64,000 nucleotides of DNA, from positions 1,053,528-1,117,527 of the forward strand of contig NZ_QVFV01000002.1 in assembly GCF_004212215.1 (NCBI RefSeq), in the 5' to 3' direction. This document shows, in pieces, positions 9,450 to 18,000 of the stretch; the first letter of the stretch is position 1, and every line of letters begins with the position of its first letter. The position numbers and the translations under genes were made by a program. The DNA comes from Leptolyngbya iicbica LK (GTDB lineage Bacteria > Cyanobacteriota > Cyanobacteriia > Phormidesmidales > Phormidesmidaceae). The notes beneath the pieces were generated by a model. The model saw nothing but the letters and a program-made list of their open reading frames with translations. It was not told the DNA's origin and did not search any database.

Positions 9450-10316
9450 ATGACGCAATCTACCCTCTATCCGTCGGCGACCTTGCTAATTTCCTGTCCC
9501 GATCAGCAAGGTTTAGTGGCTAAAATCGCCAACTTTATCTACGCCAATGGCGGCAATATCATTCATGCGGATCAGCATCGCGACGAGGCTAGCGGTCTAT
9601 TTCTCTCGCGCATTGAGTGGAGCCTGGGCGGCTTTAATCTGCCCAAAGAGTTGATTGGTCCCGCTTTTAACGCGATCGCTCAACCCCTAGGAGCCGACTG
9701 GCAGCTGTGCTTTTCCGACGCGATACCCCGCATCGCTATTTGGGTGAGCCGCCAAGACCACTGCCTGCTTGATTTGCTGTGGCGACACCAGGCCAAAGAG
9801 TTCGCAGCGGCGATTCCCCTCATCATGAGTAACCATGCCACTCTGAAACCCATCGCCGAGCAGTTTGGCATTGACTTTCACCATGTGCCCATCAGCCGCG
9901 ACACCAAAGCTGAGCAAGAGGCCCAACAACTAGCGTTGCTAGAGCAATACAACATCGATCTCGTAGTGCTGGCTAAATATATGCAAATTCTCAGCGGGGA
10001 CTTTTTAGAGAAATTCCCCCAAGTGATCAATATTCATCACTCGTTTTTGCCCGCATTTATGGGGGCACAGCCCTACCACCGAGCCCATGAACGCGGCGTC
10101 AAAATCATCGGCGCCACCGCCCACTATGTGACAGAAGACCTGGATGCTGGCCCCATCATCGAGCAGGATGTAGTGCGCATTACCCACCGCGATGATGTCA
10201 AAGATCTTATTCGTAAGGGCAAAGATTTAGAGCGCATTGTCCTGGCAAGAGGTGTCCGGCTCCACTTACAAAACCGTGTTTTAGTCTATGGCAACCGGAC
10301 AGTCGTCTTTGCTTAA
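9450..10316 (+). CDS. purU: formyltetrahydrofolate deformylase PurU
   Basis: A 288-residue cytoplasmic enzyme that hydrolyses 10-formyl-THF to formate and THF, balancing one-carbon pools and feeding formate to PurT-type purine synthesis. The N-terminal ACT domain opens with LLISCPDQQGLVAKIANFIY. The catalytic formyltransferase half shows the SNH motif (MSNHATLKPIAEQFG), KYMQILS, NIHHSFLPAF and the IGATAHYVTEDLDAGPIIEQ stretch. Length is typical. It is transcribed alone, 187 bases after the ABC operon. Confidence 0.95.
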   Translation: MTQSTLYPSATLLISCPDQQGLVAKIANFIYANGGNIIHADQHRDEASGLFLSRIEWSLGGFNLPKELIGPAFNAIAQPLGADWQLCFSDAIPRIAIWVSRQDHCLLDLLWRHQAKEFAAAIPLIMSNHATLKPIAEQFGIDFHHVPISRDTKAEQEAQQLALLEQYNIDLVVLAKYMQILSGDFLEKFPQVINIHHSFLPAFMGAQPYHRAHERGVKIIGATAHYVTEDLDAGPIIEQDVVRITHRDDVKDLIRKGKDLERIVLARGVRLHLQNRVLVYGNRTVVFA

Positions 10317-10419
10317 AAAGCCCGGAGATAGCTAAGGGGATTGTTCCTGAGGGGTAAGGTAACAGGGACCTTTCCCAACTCTCTAGAAACCGTCCCCTAG
10401 CAGATACTCGGATGAGAAT

Positions 10420-10656
10420 TTACTCTTCCTCTTCCCAAGATTCCACCGCGAGCAGATCACTGATGGGATCTTTGGTGGAAAACTCAAATTCTTCTAATTC
10501 GCGCTTCCAGTGAGCCCATTCGTCGCCAAATAAAAGCGCGATTTTCCAAATGCTGTCTTCCGGTTGCACGATGTTGCGCTTTACCAAAGACTTGACTTGC
10601 CTTTGAAACTTCACCATGGGATGGACAACCTGGCGGCTGGTCAGCGTTTCACTCAT
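10420..10656 (-). CDS. DUF4327-like small cyanobacterial protein
   Basis: A 78-residue soluble protein with the pattern HPMVKFQRQVKSLV...SIWKIALLFGDEWAHWK...DPISDLLAVESWEEE, which I recognise as the cyanobacterial DUF4327 family. No function is known. The ATG at 10656 is preferred to a TTG two codons upstream. It converges on purU. The strongly acidic end (WEEEE) is typical of the family as I recall it. Confidence 0.7.
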   Translation of the reverse strand: MSETLTSRQVVHPMVKFQRQVKSLVKRNIVQPEDSIWKIALLFGDEWAHWKRELEEFEFSTKDPISDLLAVESWEEEE

Positions 10657-11151
10657 ATTCAAAATCGAAAAATTCCAAAAAAACGTCGTTCAATTGCGAT
10701 CTCAGCCGACAAGACTCCCCGTTCGAGAAATCAATCATTCGTCAAACTCTATCGACAGAGGTGTTAGCCCTTACAACGCATTGCTAACTAACTCTGCGAC
10801 CGATGAATTTGAACGTGTAAAAAATTTCCTAAACAGCCGTTGAAACTGTGGCTGAACCGCTTATTTGATTTTCACATGAGTCAAGATAACACACGAAATT
10901 GAGATGTACACATGAATTTACGTTCGGTTAACCGTCAAGTTGGCTCTGGGCCAAAATTTCTCCGCTAGGCCCGCGGTGGTTAATCCTGATTGCCCATCCA
11001 CGAATAGCTAAGAAAACTTGTCTCACTGATCCCATTGGCTTCTGCCTGACAATGGATTGTAACCCCAGCGAGCTCTACCCCTTTCCACCGTTGAGCAGGT
11101 GCGGAGAGCGATGGAGAGAGCTATCGTAATAATAGACATCCTGGAACAACT
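10657..11151. other. intergenic region, divergent promoters
   Basis: About 495 bases between the divergent DUF4327-like and DHH genes, rather A+T-rich in its first half. Open frames are short with no recognisable products. I see no structured RNA or repeat; it presumably carries both promoters. Confidence 0.35.
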
Positions 11152-12390
11152 GTGACTGATTCGACTTCTGCTCCTGCCAATGGCTCTGCCTCGGCGTCTG
11201 CCATGAATTACGGCCCTGTGCAAGCAGTGCCGGCGACGGTGGGCAAGCCTGCCAGCGCGGCAAACCACCAGCGCGGCCGTATTGATCTGGTTGAGCAACT
11301 AGATAAGTTGCTGTCACAGCGTTCAGGCGATCGCCATCTCGTCCTGATCCAAGATTTTCCTGATCCAGACGCGCTATCTTCAGCATGGGCCTATCGCCTT
11401 ATTTGTCAGCAATATGACATCGACTGCGACATTTACTACGGCGGCACCCTGAGCCATCAAGAAAATATTGCGCTGGTGCGGCTCTCAGGTTTGCCGGCTC
11501 GACGCTGGAATCCCCAGACCAAAACTGGTCCCGACTTGAGCAAGTATCAAGCCTACGTCATGCTCGATACGCAGGGCACGACTTCCCAGTTAACCCGACA
11601 GGTCGAGGAAGCCAATCTGTCGCTGTTTTTGGTGGTCGATCACCATGCGCCACAAAAAGATATCAATGCCACCCTGATCGACGTGCGGCCCCACATTCGA
11701 GCGACGGCGACAATTCTCGCTCAATACTTACAGAGCGAAGTACTACTCACTCTCGATCGCAGCAACAGCACCCATGTGAAATGTGCCACAGCCTTGATGC
11801 ATGGTCTGCGATCAGATACCAATAACCTGATGCATGCGGCCGAAGCTGACTTTATGGCAGCGGCCTATCTAAGCAATTTTTATGATCCGCAGCTTCTGGC
11901 AGCCATCTTGCGGGCCGCCCGTTCTAAGCGGGTGATGGATGTGATTGAGCGATCGCTCCGCAACCGCACCATCCAAAATAACGTGTCCATCGCAGGGGTA
12001 GGTTACTTGCGCTATGACGATCGCGATGCCATTCCTCAAGCCGCCGATTTTCTGGTCACCGAGGAAAATATCCACACCGCAGTAGTCTACGGCATCGTGC
12101 ATGACGAAGATGAAGAGCGTGAGGTCGTCATTGGGTCTTTGCGCACCAGCAAAATCACCCTAGACCCCGACGAATTTATCAAAGAAGCCTTTGGTCAAGA
12201 TCTCGAAGGGCGATTTTTTGGCGGGGGTCGTACAACCGCCGGAGGCTTTGGGATTCCCGTCGGCTTTCTATCCGGCTTCTATGAAAACAGTGACTATAAC
12301 CGCCTAAAATGGGAGGTCTTCGATATGCAGATCAAACAAAAACTCTGGCGACTCGTCAATCCTGAAGATGGCCTCATCTCCACAGACTGA
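11152..12390 (+). CDS. DHH family phosphoesterase (NrnA-like)
   Basis: A 412-residue DHH/DHHA1 protein, likely a nano-RNA or cyclic-dinucleotide/pAp phosphoesterase. Visible motifs are DFPDPDALSSAWA (metal-binding DxD, about 68-80), MLDTQG, VVDHHAP (the DHH triad) and the C-terminal DHHA1 glycine motif GGGRTTAGGFG. The start is a GTG at 11152; a downstream ATG at 11202 would remove only the low-complexity N-terminus. Its end overlaps sixA by 23 bases, so the two are translated from one mRNA. Confidence 0.85.
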   Translation: MTDSTSAPANGSASASAMNYGPVQAVPATVGKPASAANHQRGRIDLVEQLDKLLSQRSGDRHLVLIQDFPDPDALSSAWAYRLICQQYDIDCDIYYGGTLSHQENIALVRLSGLPARRWNPQTKTGPDLSKYQAYVMLDTQGTTSQLTRQVEEANLSLFLVVDHHAPQKDINATLIDVRPHIRATATILAQYLQSEVLLTLDRSNSTHVKCATALMHGLRSDTNNLMHAAEADFMAAAYLSNFYDPQLLAAILRAARSKRVMDVIERSLRNRTIQNNVSIAGVGYLRYDDRDAIPQAADFLVTEENIHTAVVYGIVHDEDEEREVVIGSLRTSKITLDPDEFIKEAFGQDLEGRFFGGGRTTAGGFGIPVGFLSGFYENSDYNRLKWEVFDMQIKQKLWRLVNPEDGLISTD

Positions 12391-12880
12391 ACTGTATTTT
12401 ATTCGTCACGGCATCGCCGCTGACCGGGGCACTTATGCCCAAGACGCAGAGCGCCCCCTGACTGAGCAGGGTGAACTGCGCACTGCGGCGATCGCTGACC
12501 GCTTAGTACAGCTAGGTTGCCGGGTCGAGCATATTTTGACGAGTCCCCTGGTGCGCGCCCACCAGACGACACAAATCTTACTGGAAGCGGGCGTCGCTCC
12601 GACCTCGACAACGTTAGACGTGCTCGCACCTAACGGTAACTTGCATACCTGGCTAGATTGGCTGACCGACTGGCAACTCTCACACCCGGTTAGTCGCCTG
12701 GCACTCGTCGGCCACGAACCAGACCTGAGCAACTGGGCACAACTCTTCGTACATGGGGAAGCCACCCATAACTGGCGACTCAAAAAAGCGGGTGTGATTG
12801 GTGTTGAGGTACCTGCCGCGCAAAATGCGATCGGGCATAGCATCCTGTTTTGGTTCGCTCCCCCCAGATTACTCCTGTAA
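12368..12880 (+). CDS. sixA: phosphohistidine phosphatase SixA
   Basis: A 170-residue histidine-phosphatase-fold protein: the catalytic RHG is in LYFIRHGIAADRG near residue 13, with RPLTEQG and VGHEPDLS as further family motifs. SixA removes phosphate from phosphohistidine, in Escherichia coli from PtsN-pathway or HPt proteins. A partner HPt-containing regulator is encoded about 6 kb away, though no link is shown. It overlaps the DHH gene by 23 bases. Confidence 0.92.
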   Translation: MASSPQTELYFIRHGIAADRGTYAQDAERPLTEQGELRTAAIADRLVQLGCRVEHILTSPLVRAHQTTQILLEAGVAPTSTTLDVLAPNGNLHTWLDWLTDWQLSHPVSRLALVGHEPDLSNWAQLFVHGEATHNWRLKKAGVIGVEVPAAQNAIGHSILFWFAPPRLLL

Positions 12881-12964
12881 GCCTTATACGACCTTCAAAT
12901 CGCTCCTCACTTACAAAATACTGAGCGCACGAGGCATCTCCAAACGGCTAGCCAAAAAATAAAA

Positions 12965-13002
12965 TGGCGTATTTTGCAGCATTAAGGCAACAAAATACGC
13001 CA
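12965..13002 (-). terminator. rho-independent terminator of the DUF4278 operon
   Basis: TGGCGTATTTTG at 12965-12976 and CAAAATACGCCA at 12991-13002 form a perfect 12-bp stem with a 14-base loop. On the minus strand the stem is followed by TTTTATTTTTT, a proper U-tract, so it ends transcription of the small-protein operon. On the plus strand it may also serve sixA, but the tract there is weaker. Confidence 0.8.
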
Positions 13003-13062
13003 CTCCCTCACTTTTTCTCCCTAGACTTGGTTAAGCACCATGGCCTAGAAAACAGGTTGTAA

Positions 13063-13233
13063 CTATTTAACTTTGGCGCCGCGATAGATCAGGCCATCAA
13101 CATGCTCGGCATGTAGGTTCTTAGCTACATGGCGGGTAACGGTTGCGCCACGATATTGACCGATCACTTCTTCAGCCAACTGCACTTGAGGAGTGTGAGT
13201 AGCGTATTCGGCGCCGCGATAACGTAAAGTCAT
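13063..13233 (-). CDS. DUF4278 (YRG-repeat) small protein, copy 1, PirA-like
   Basis: A 56-residue soluble protein starting MTLRYRGAEYATHTP with three YRG motifs (residues 5-7, about 28-30 and 51-53), the DUF4278 signature. Family knowledge, from memory: the Synechocystis PII-interacting protein PirA, which tunes flux into arginine synthesis, is a small protein of this group. The ATG at 13233 follows an AGAGGCG Shine-Dalgarno eight bases upstream; longer readings to 13353 run through the riboswitch and are not coding. It is the last of three paralogues in one operon and differs from copy 2 at five residues. Confidence 0.85.
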   Translation of the reverse strand: MTLRYRGAEYATHTPQVQLAEEVIGQYRGATVTRHVAKNLHAEHVDGLIYRGAKVK

Positions 13234-13278
13234 GATTTTTTCGCCTCTTGCGAAAGGTTTGCAGTGAATTGAGAGGCG

Positions 13279-13341
13279 CGTTCCTTCAGAGAAACTTTCC
13301 CTTACTTCCGTCCTGGCCAAAAAACTGGCTGGATGAACGAT
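13279..13341 (-). promoter_or_regulatory. glutamine riboswitch (glnA / downstream-peptide class), unit 1
   Basis: On the minus strand the leader reads ATCGTTCATCC, a variable hairpin, GGACGGAAGTAAGG, a second hairpin, then CTGAAGGAACG. These are the conserved blocks of the glutamine aptamers known as glnA and Downstream-peptide RNAs. P1 is CGTTC/GAACG. Immediately 3' lies CGCCTCT (13272-13278 in plus coordinates), perfectly complementary to the copy 1 Shine-Dalgarno AGAGGCG (13242-13248), suggesting translational control. Confidence 0.88.
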
Positions 13342-13356
13342 TAAACGAAGCATTGA

Positions 13357-13527
13357 TTAGCGAACTTTGGCGCCGCGATAGACGAGACCGTCAATATGGT
13401 CAGCGTGTAAGTTTTTAGCTACGTGACGGGTCACAGTAGCACCACGATATTGACCGATAACTTCTTCAGCTAACTGCACTTGAGTGGTGTGAGTAGCGTA
13501 TTCAGCGCCGCGATAACGTAAAGTCAT
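13357..13527 (-). CDS. DUF4278 (YRG-repeat) small protein, copy 2, PirA-like
   Basis: A 56-residue paralogue starting MTLRYRGAEYATHTT and ending GLVYRGAKVR, with the same three YRG motifs. It differs from copy 1 at only five positions (P/T, E/D, V/I, I/V, K/R), all but the first conservative, so the duplication is recent or kept similar by gene conversion. It is shorter than 60 codons and easily missed. Its own aptamer lies upstream at 13572-13634, and the aptamer of copy 1 starts 15 bases after its stop, which is also why a shared transcript is likely. Confidence 0.85.
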   Translation of the reverse strand: MTLRYRGAEYATHTTQVQLAEEVIGQYRGATVTRHVAKNLHADHIDGLVYRGAKVR

Positions 13528-13571
13528 GATTTTTCGCCTCTAACGAAGAGTTTGCAGTGAATCGAGAGGCG

Positions 13572-13634
13572 CGTTCCTTCAGAGAAACTTTCCCTTACTT
13601 CCGTCCAAACCAGAATCCTGGTCGGATGAACGAT
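13572..13634 (-). promoter_or_regulatory. glutamine riboswitch, unit 2
   Basis: Same block order as unit 1: ATCGTTCATCC, hairpin ACCAG/CTGGT, GGACGGAAGTAAGGG, hairpin, CTGAAGGAACG. The adjacent CGCCTCT (13565-13571) is again complementary to the downstream AGAGGCG Shine-Dalgarno (13535-13541). The apical hairpin has changed sequence relative to units 1 and 3 while keeping pairing, which is covariation supporting the fold. Confidence 0.88.
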
Positions 13635-13651
13635 TGAACAAAAGAAGCAGA

Positions 13652-13822
13652 CTACTTAACCTTAGAGCCGCGATAGGTTAAACCATCAATATGCTGGCTC
13701 GGAGCGTTCGTCGCAACTCGACGAGTCACAACTGCTCCTCTGTAAGTACCAATCACTTCTTCAAAGTAATTGAAACCATTTTGGCAGGGTTCGTAATCTG
13801 CACCACGATAACGTAAGCTCAT
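13652..13822 (-). CDS. DUF4278 (YRG-repeat) small protein, copy 3, PirA-like
   Basis: A 56-residue paralogue starting MSLRYRGADYEPCQNG and ending DGLTYRGSKVK, first gene of the operon and more diverged than copies 1 and 2 (it has one cysteine and an aromatic patch NYFEEV). The three YRG motifs and spacing are conserved. The ATG at 13822 follows GGAGGCG six bases upstream; an ATG eight codons further upstream is unlikely because it precedes this Shine-Dalgarno. The strongest promoter of the locus lies upstream of its aptamer. Confidence 0.85.
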   Translation of the reverse strand: MSLRYRGADYEPCQNGFNYFEEVIGTYRGAVVTRRVATNAPSQHIDGLTYRGSKVK

Positions 13823-13875
13823 AATTTCGCCTCCAAATGACAACAAGAGATGTTGATCGTGTAGTGAAAGAGGCG

Positions 13876-13939
13876 CGTTCCTTCAGAGAAGATATCTCTT
13901 ACTTCCGTCCTGTCCAGATGCGCTGGTCGGATGAACGAT
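13876..13939 (-). promoter_or_regulatory. glutamine riboswitch, unit 3 (promoter-proximal)
   Basis: Begins about 10 bases after the predicted transcription start: ATCGTTCATCC, hairpin CCAG/CTGG, GGACGGAAGTAAGAG, hairpin, CTGAAGGAACG. The adjacent CGCCTC (13870-13875) pairs with the GAGGCG Shine-Dalgarno of copy 3 (13828-13833), six pairs here against seven in the other units, with a longer loop. Conserved aptamer blocks are identical to units 1 and 2. Confidence 0.88.
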
Positions 13940-13948
13940 TTGCTTTCT

Positions 13949-13962
13949 GTATTCAAAGATAC
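13949..13962. promoter_or_regulatory. NtcA box GTA-N8-TAC overlapping the -10
   Basis: The 14-base palindrome GTATTCAAAGATAC fits the NtcA consensus GTA-N8-TAC exactly. It covers the whole predicted -10 hexamer and reaches the start site. NtcA-activated promoters usually have the box near -41; a box over the -10 fits repression, as described for the gif genes of glutamine synthetase inactivation. A chance match is possible for six fixed bases, but the position is telling. Confidence 0.65.
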
Positions 13963-13984
13963 GGTTTATATTTGATTTTGTCAA
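13956..13984 (-). promoter_or_regulatory. sigma-70-type promoter of the DUF4278 operon
   Basis: On the minus strand TTGACA (13979-13984) and TATCTT (13956-13961) are separated by exactly 17 bases. The predicted start near 13949 lies about 10 bases before the first aptamer base. No other promoter of this quality was seen between the three units, so one transcript spanning all of them, ended at the 12965-13002 hairpin, is the simplest reading. Confidence 0.75.
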
Positions 13985-14275
13985 GCAGATATTCCTCTTT
14001 GAGGATGAATTATGACCAAACGTGAACTTAGGTCAGTTGGGTAGGTTGCCAACCCAGGGGCAATCCTGAACTTTACAGATCTGGTCAACTTCAAAAGACA
14101 TTTACCTTCTAGAGCACCGTAAACATCCAAGCTCCCCGTTACGTGAGTAACGTGTGTTAATTCAATCGTCGCCATCGGGAGAGCCTTTGGCTGCGCCTGG
14201 GCTGTTTCGTCAAAGGCTGTTTTGGCGATCGCTCTTTCAGATCTCGCTAAGCCTGATAAAATATGGAACTGCAAT

Positions 14276-14347
14276 GCCGATGTGGCTCAGTGGTAGAGCA
14301 CTCGATTCGTAATCGAGCGGTCGCGGGTTCAAATCCCGCCATCGGCT
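14276..14347 (+). tRNA. tRNA-Thr (anticodon CGU)
   Basis: A 72-base cloverleaf: acceptor GCCGATG/CATCGGC with discriminator T, D-arm GCTC/GAGC, anticodon stem CTCGA/TCGAG around TTCGTAA (anticodon CGT), and T-arm GCGGG TTCAAAT CCCGC. The 3' CCA is not encoded, as is common in cyanobacteria. It is read from the plus strand, divergently from the DUF4278 operon. Confidence 0.95.
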
Positions 14348-14367
14348 TTTAGAAATAGCAACAAATA

Positions 14368-14407
14368 GAACGCCTGAATCCCCTACCAGAAAGGACTTCA
14401 GGCGTTC
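14368..14407 (+). terminator. terminator after tRNA-Thr
   Basis: GAACGCCTGAA (14368-14378) and TTCAGGCGTTC (14397-14407) form a perfect 11-bp stem, followed by TTGCTTTAT. The tract is modest, but position 20 bases after the tRNA and stem strength support termination. Confidence 0.65.
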
Positions 14408-14670
14408 TTGCTTTATGCGGCCGGAGAGAATAACGAAGATAGAGAGAGAATAAAACAGACGCGATTGAGATAAAACAGTGCTGGTAACCTGAGTTCTAAG
14501 TCCGATTGATCTATTTGATCTATTAGATTTATGGGTTGTGAAGATGTCGGCGAATTCGTTGCGCTCTTGGCGCAAGTCAAAATCGGGAACCGTATAGGCT
14601 CGGAGTGATTGCTGAGGCTTTGGCTGATGTGTCTCGCAAGTGAGTGGAGAGCTGTCTCTCCCAGTGGAAT

Positions 14671-15042
14671 CTACCAACTGAGTAGGCTAGCCACTTGTTG
14701 CCAGATGGTCAGCGGGTTAAAGGGCTTAGTGATGACGCCAGCAATACTGAGGTCGGCGAACCGTTTACGATCGCGCGCCAGCACTTTTGAGGTCAACAAA
14801 ATCACGGGAATATCCTGCAGATCAGGATTCTCGCGCAGGTGCTCAAACATCTGAAAGCCATCCATGACTGGCATCGACACATCCAGTAAAATTGCGTCCG
14901 GGCGTTTGGCTTGGGCAACGGTCAGCCCCTCTGCCCCGGAATGGGCCAAAAATGTTTGCCATCCGCCAAATTCTTCGAGGGACGCTTGCACGACCTGGCA
15001 AATGTCTGCTTCGTCATCAACAATCAGAATGCGTTTAGTCAT
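14671..15042 (-). CDS. CheY-like single-domain response regulator
   Basis: A 123-residue receiver with all key residues: the DD pair in ILIVDDEAD, the phospho-acceptor aspartate in AILLDVSMPVMDG, the T/S switch in LLTS and the lysine in ITKPFNP. It has no output domain. Its start overlaps the end of the PAS-rich histidine kinase by eight bases, so it is almost surely the direct partner of that kinase and could act as an intermediate carrying phosphate toward the HPt domain of the regulator encoded upstream. Confidence 0.92.
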   Translation of the reverse strand: MTKRILIVDDEADICQVVQASLEEFGGWQTFLAHSGAEGLTVAQAKRPDAILLDVSMPVMDGFQMFEHLRENPDLQDIPVILLTSKVLARDRKRFADLSIAGVITKPFNPLTIWQQVASLLSW

Positions 15043-18000
15043 TGAACTGGCTCTCTTGTGCTGTTTCGCGATCGCCCACTTGCCATAACGGCACGGTGAA
15101 GTAAAACGTGCTGCCTTGCCCCAGCTGACTTTCGACCCAGATATCGCCGCCGTGTTGCTGCACGATTCGTTCGCAAATCGCCAGTCCTAATCCAGTGCCC
15201 CCCTTTTGGCGAGCATCCGAGACATCTACCTGCTGAAACTGGTCGAAAATGTTCTCCAGCTTGTCAGCGGGAATCCCCCGGCCCTGGTCTTTGACGGAGA
15301 ACAGAACGAACTGGTCGGGTGCAGCAGGGGACGAACTGAACCTCTCCGCTAGGCGCTGGGGCGCTGGGGCGCTGGGGCTCCAGATTTGGGCTTCGAGCCA
15401 AACCATCTGCCTGGGGTTAGAAAACTTAATCGCATTGCTGAGCAGGTTGGTCAGCGTTTGCAGCAGGGCGTCTGGGGCAGCATACAAGGTGGCCGAACAG
15501 GGCGTCATCCTTAAAGTGACAGCCGCGCGATCGGCGATCGCACTCACGCTATCGATCGCCTGCTGCTGCAGGTCATCAACCTGACAAGGCTCCATGAGCA
15601 GCTCGACCTTGCCAGATTCCAACCGTTCGAGGCTGAGAATATCGTCAACTAGGCGCACTAGACGATTACTGTTTTTGATGGCGATATCGAGCATGGCTTT
15701 CGCTTTTTGCGGGCGGGTGTCATAAACCCCAGAGCCCAGTAGCGTTAATGAGCCTTCGATAGAGGTGATGGGCGTGCGCAGTTCGTGGCTGACGATGGAG
15801 ACAAATTCGTCTTTCATGCGATCGACTTCAAGCTGTTCGCGAATGTCTTGCACATGACCGACGGAATACAAGGGCGTGCCCTCAGCATCGCGGACAGACG
15901 AAGCATAGAGAAAGACCGGGATAACAATGCCGCTTTTAGTGATGTAGCGCTTTTCGAGTTGAAAGGTTTGGATTTCCCCTTGGTTTAACTGCTGCAATGC
16001 AGCGAGGTCGGCGGCTAAATCATCCGGATGCGTAATTTCCTGAAACTGCATTTGCATGAGTTCTGCCTGGGAGTATTCCAGCAGATCGCAATAGCACTTG
16101 TTGACGCGCAGATAACGGCCTTCTGGAGAGATTAAGGAAATCCCAATCGGGGCGTCATCAAAGGCGCGGCGAAACAGTTCTTCGTTATCTCTCAACGCCT
16201 GTTCGAGCCGTTTGCGGTCGGTGATGTCGTCGGCGATGCCCACAATTCGCAGGGCATCGCCTTGCTCATCCCGCACGATCAGCGAGTCTGATTCAATCCA
16301 GCGGATGTCGCCATTCGCCGCAAAGATGCGATACTGCAGGCGTTTTTGCGTGCCTTCCAGGAGCTGGGTCAATCCGTCTAAGACGTAATCCAGGTCTTGA
16401 GGGTGAATCTTGTCGAGCCAGGACTTGCGGTCTTGGTAGAGACTTTCGCAAGAGTAGCCCCATAACCTTTCGTATGAAGGACTGATGTAGAGATACTCGG
16501 CACTCGGCACCGAGATCACGTAGGAAACTTGGTTAAGGGTTTGGGCAATTTCGGCAAAGCGGGTTTCGCTTTCCTGGAGGGCGAGTTCTGCTTGCTGGCG
16601 TTCGGCGAGTTGTGATTGCAACTGCTGAAAGAGGCTGGCCTGGTCGATCGCGATCGCTAACTGGGTGCTCAACCGCTCTAGCAGGTTGACTTCTGAGGCT
16701 TGCCACTGGCGATCGCGGGCGCAAGTTTGCACTATCAGCAGTCCCCAAACCTCATGTTGGGCAGGCGTCCCCAATAGCTGCACAATGGGGGCCACAATTT
16801 GCGATGTTGCCCCCATCGTGGGCAGGCAATCAACCCATGGGTCAGCCTGATCGCTGGTAGCTACACTCGGCACAATGCGGGCTTGTCCTTGGCCGTCGGG
16901 GGCATACCGTTCTAGAGGGCACTGTATGGTGCTCCAGTCCATTTCGGTTACCGGATAGGCAGGCTCTACCGCTGCTTTGATGATTTGGCCAGTGCCTGCT
17001 TGCAGTCTGACAATTAGAGCGCGATCAGCCTGAAAGGTTTGCTGAATGGCGCTGACGGTCGTGGCCAACAGTTCGTCCAGGTCAAGGGGCTGCCGAATTT
17101 TTTGGGTGATGGTGGTGAGCAGACGCTCCTCGGCAGCTTGAGAGCGCAGAGAGGCTTCTAACCGTTTGCGATCGGTGATGTTTTCGACCGTACCGACAAT
17201 GCGCACAGTTTTGCCAGTTTCATCGACCAGGGGAAAGGCTTTGGACCGGAGCCAGAGCAGGCGACCGTCGGGATGCAGAAACCGATATTCGGCATCAAAA
17301 GGGGCGCCCCGACTCTCATCCTGTAGTTGAGCTTCGACGCGATCGCGATCTTCAGGATGAATGTGGTTTAACCAGTGAGCCATGCCTCTAGCATGGGCGA
17401 GTTCGGCAGGCAATGGGCCTTGGGGCATCCCAGTCAGGTTCAGAATCGCAGGATTCAAGTATGAGTATTGAGCCGTCGCTGTTTCAAAAACGAAGAACCC
17501 TTCTTGCACCGTTTCGGCCAGTTGACGAAAGCGGGTTTCACTTTCTTGTAAGGCCATTTCAGCGCGTTTGCGATCGGTGATATCCAGAGCGGTGCCACAC
17601 AGCTTCAGTCCCTGCTGATGTTCCGGTTCGACGATTTCGCCCCGGCTGACGAGATAGCGCTGTGTACCATCCGGGCGTTGAATCCGGTGTTCAAAACTGT
17701 AGGGAGTCCCGTCAGCGATCGCCCGTTCAACTAGGCTTTTCAGATGCTCACGATCCGCCAGCGGAATCATCGCCATAATGTTGTCGTAGCTCGGTTCCGC
17801 CTGGTTAGCATCTAGACCAAAAATGCGAAACATCTCTTCTGACCAAGTGACGGTGGATGTTTGCAAGTCCAGTTCCCAACTGCCTACCTGGGCAATGCGC
17901 TGAGCCTCGCGGAGGCTGGTTTCGCTCTGGCGCAGGGCCGTCTCAATCTGCAATCGCTGCGACAGATCGCGCACGACAATCATGACTTCATCGGCGGTGA

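Noticed and set aside
13981-14274. 97-codon minus-strand frame upstream of the DUF4278 promoter
   Set aside because: It overlaps the -35, has no recognisable family and reads through a GTTAC/GTAAC inverted repeat; coding character is weak.
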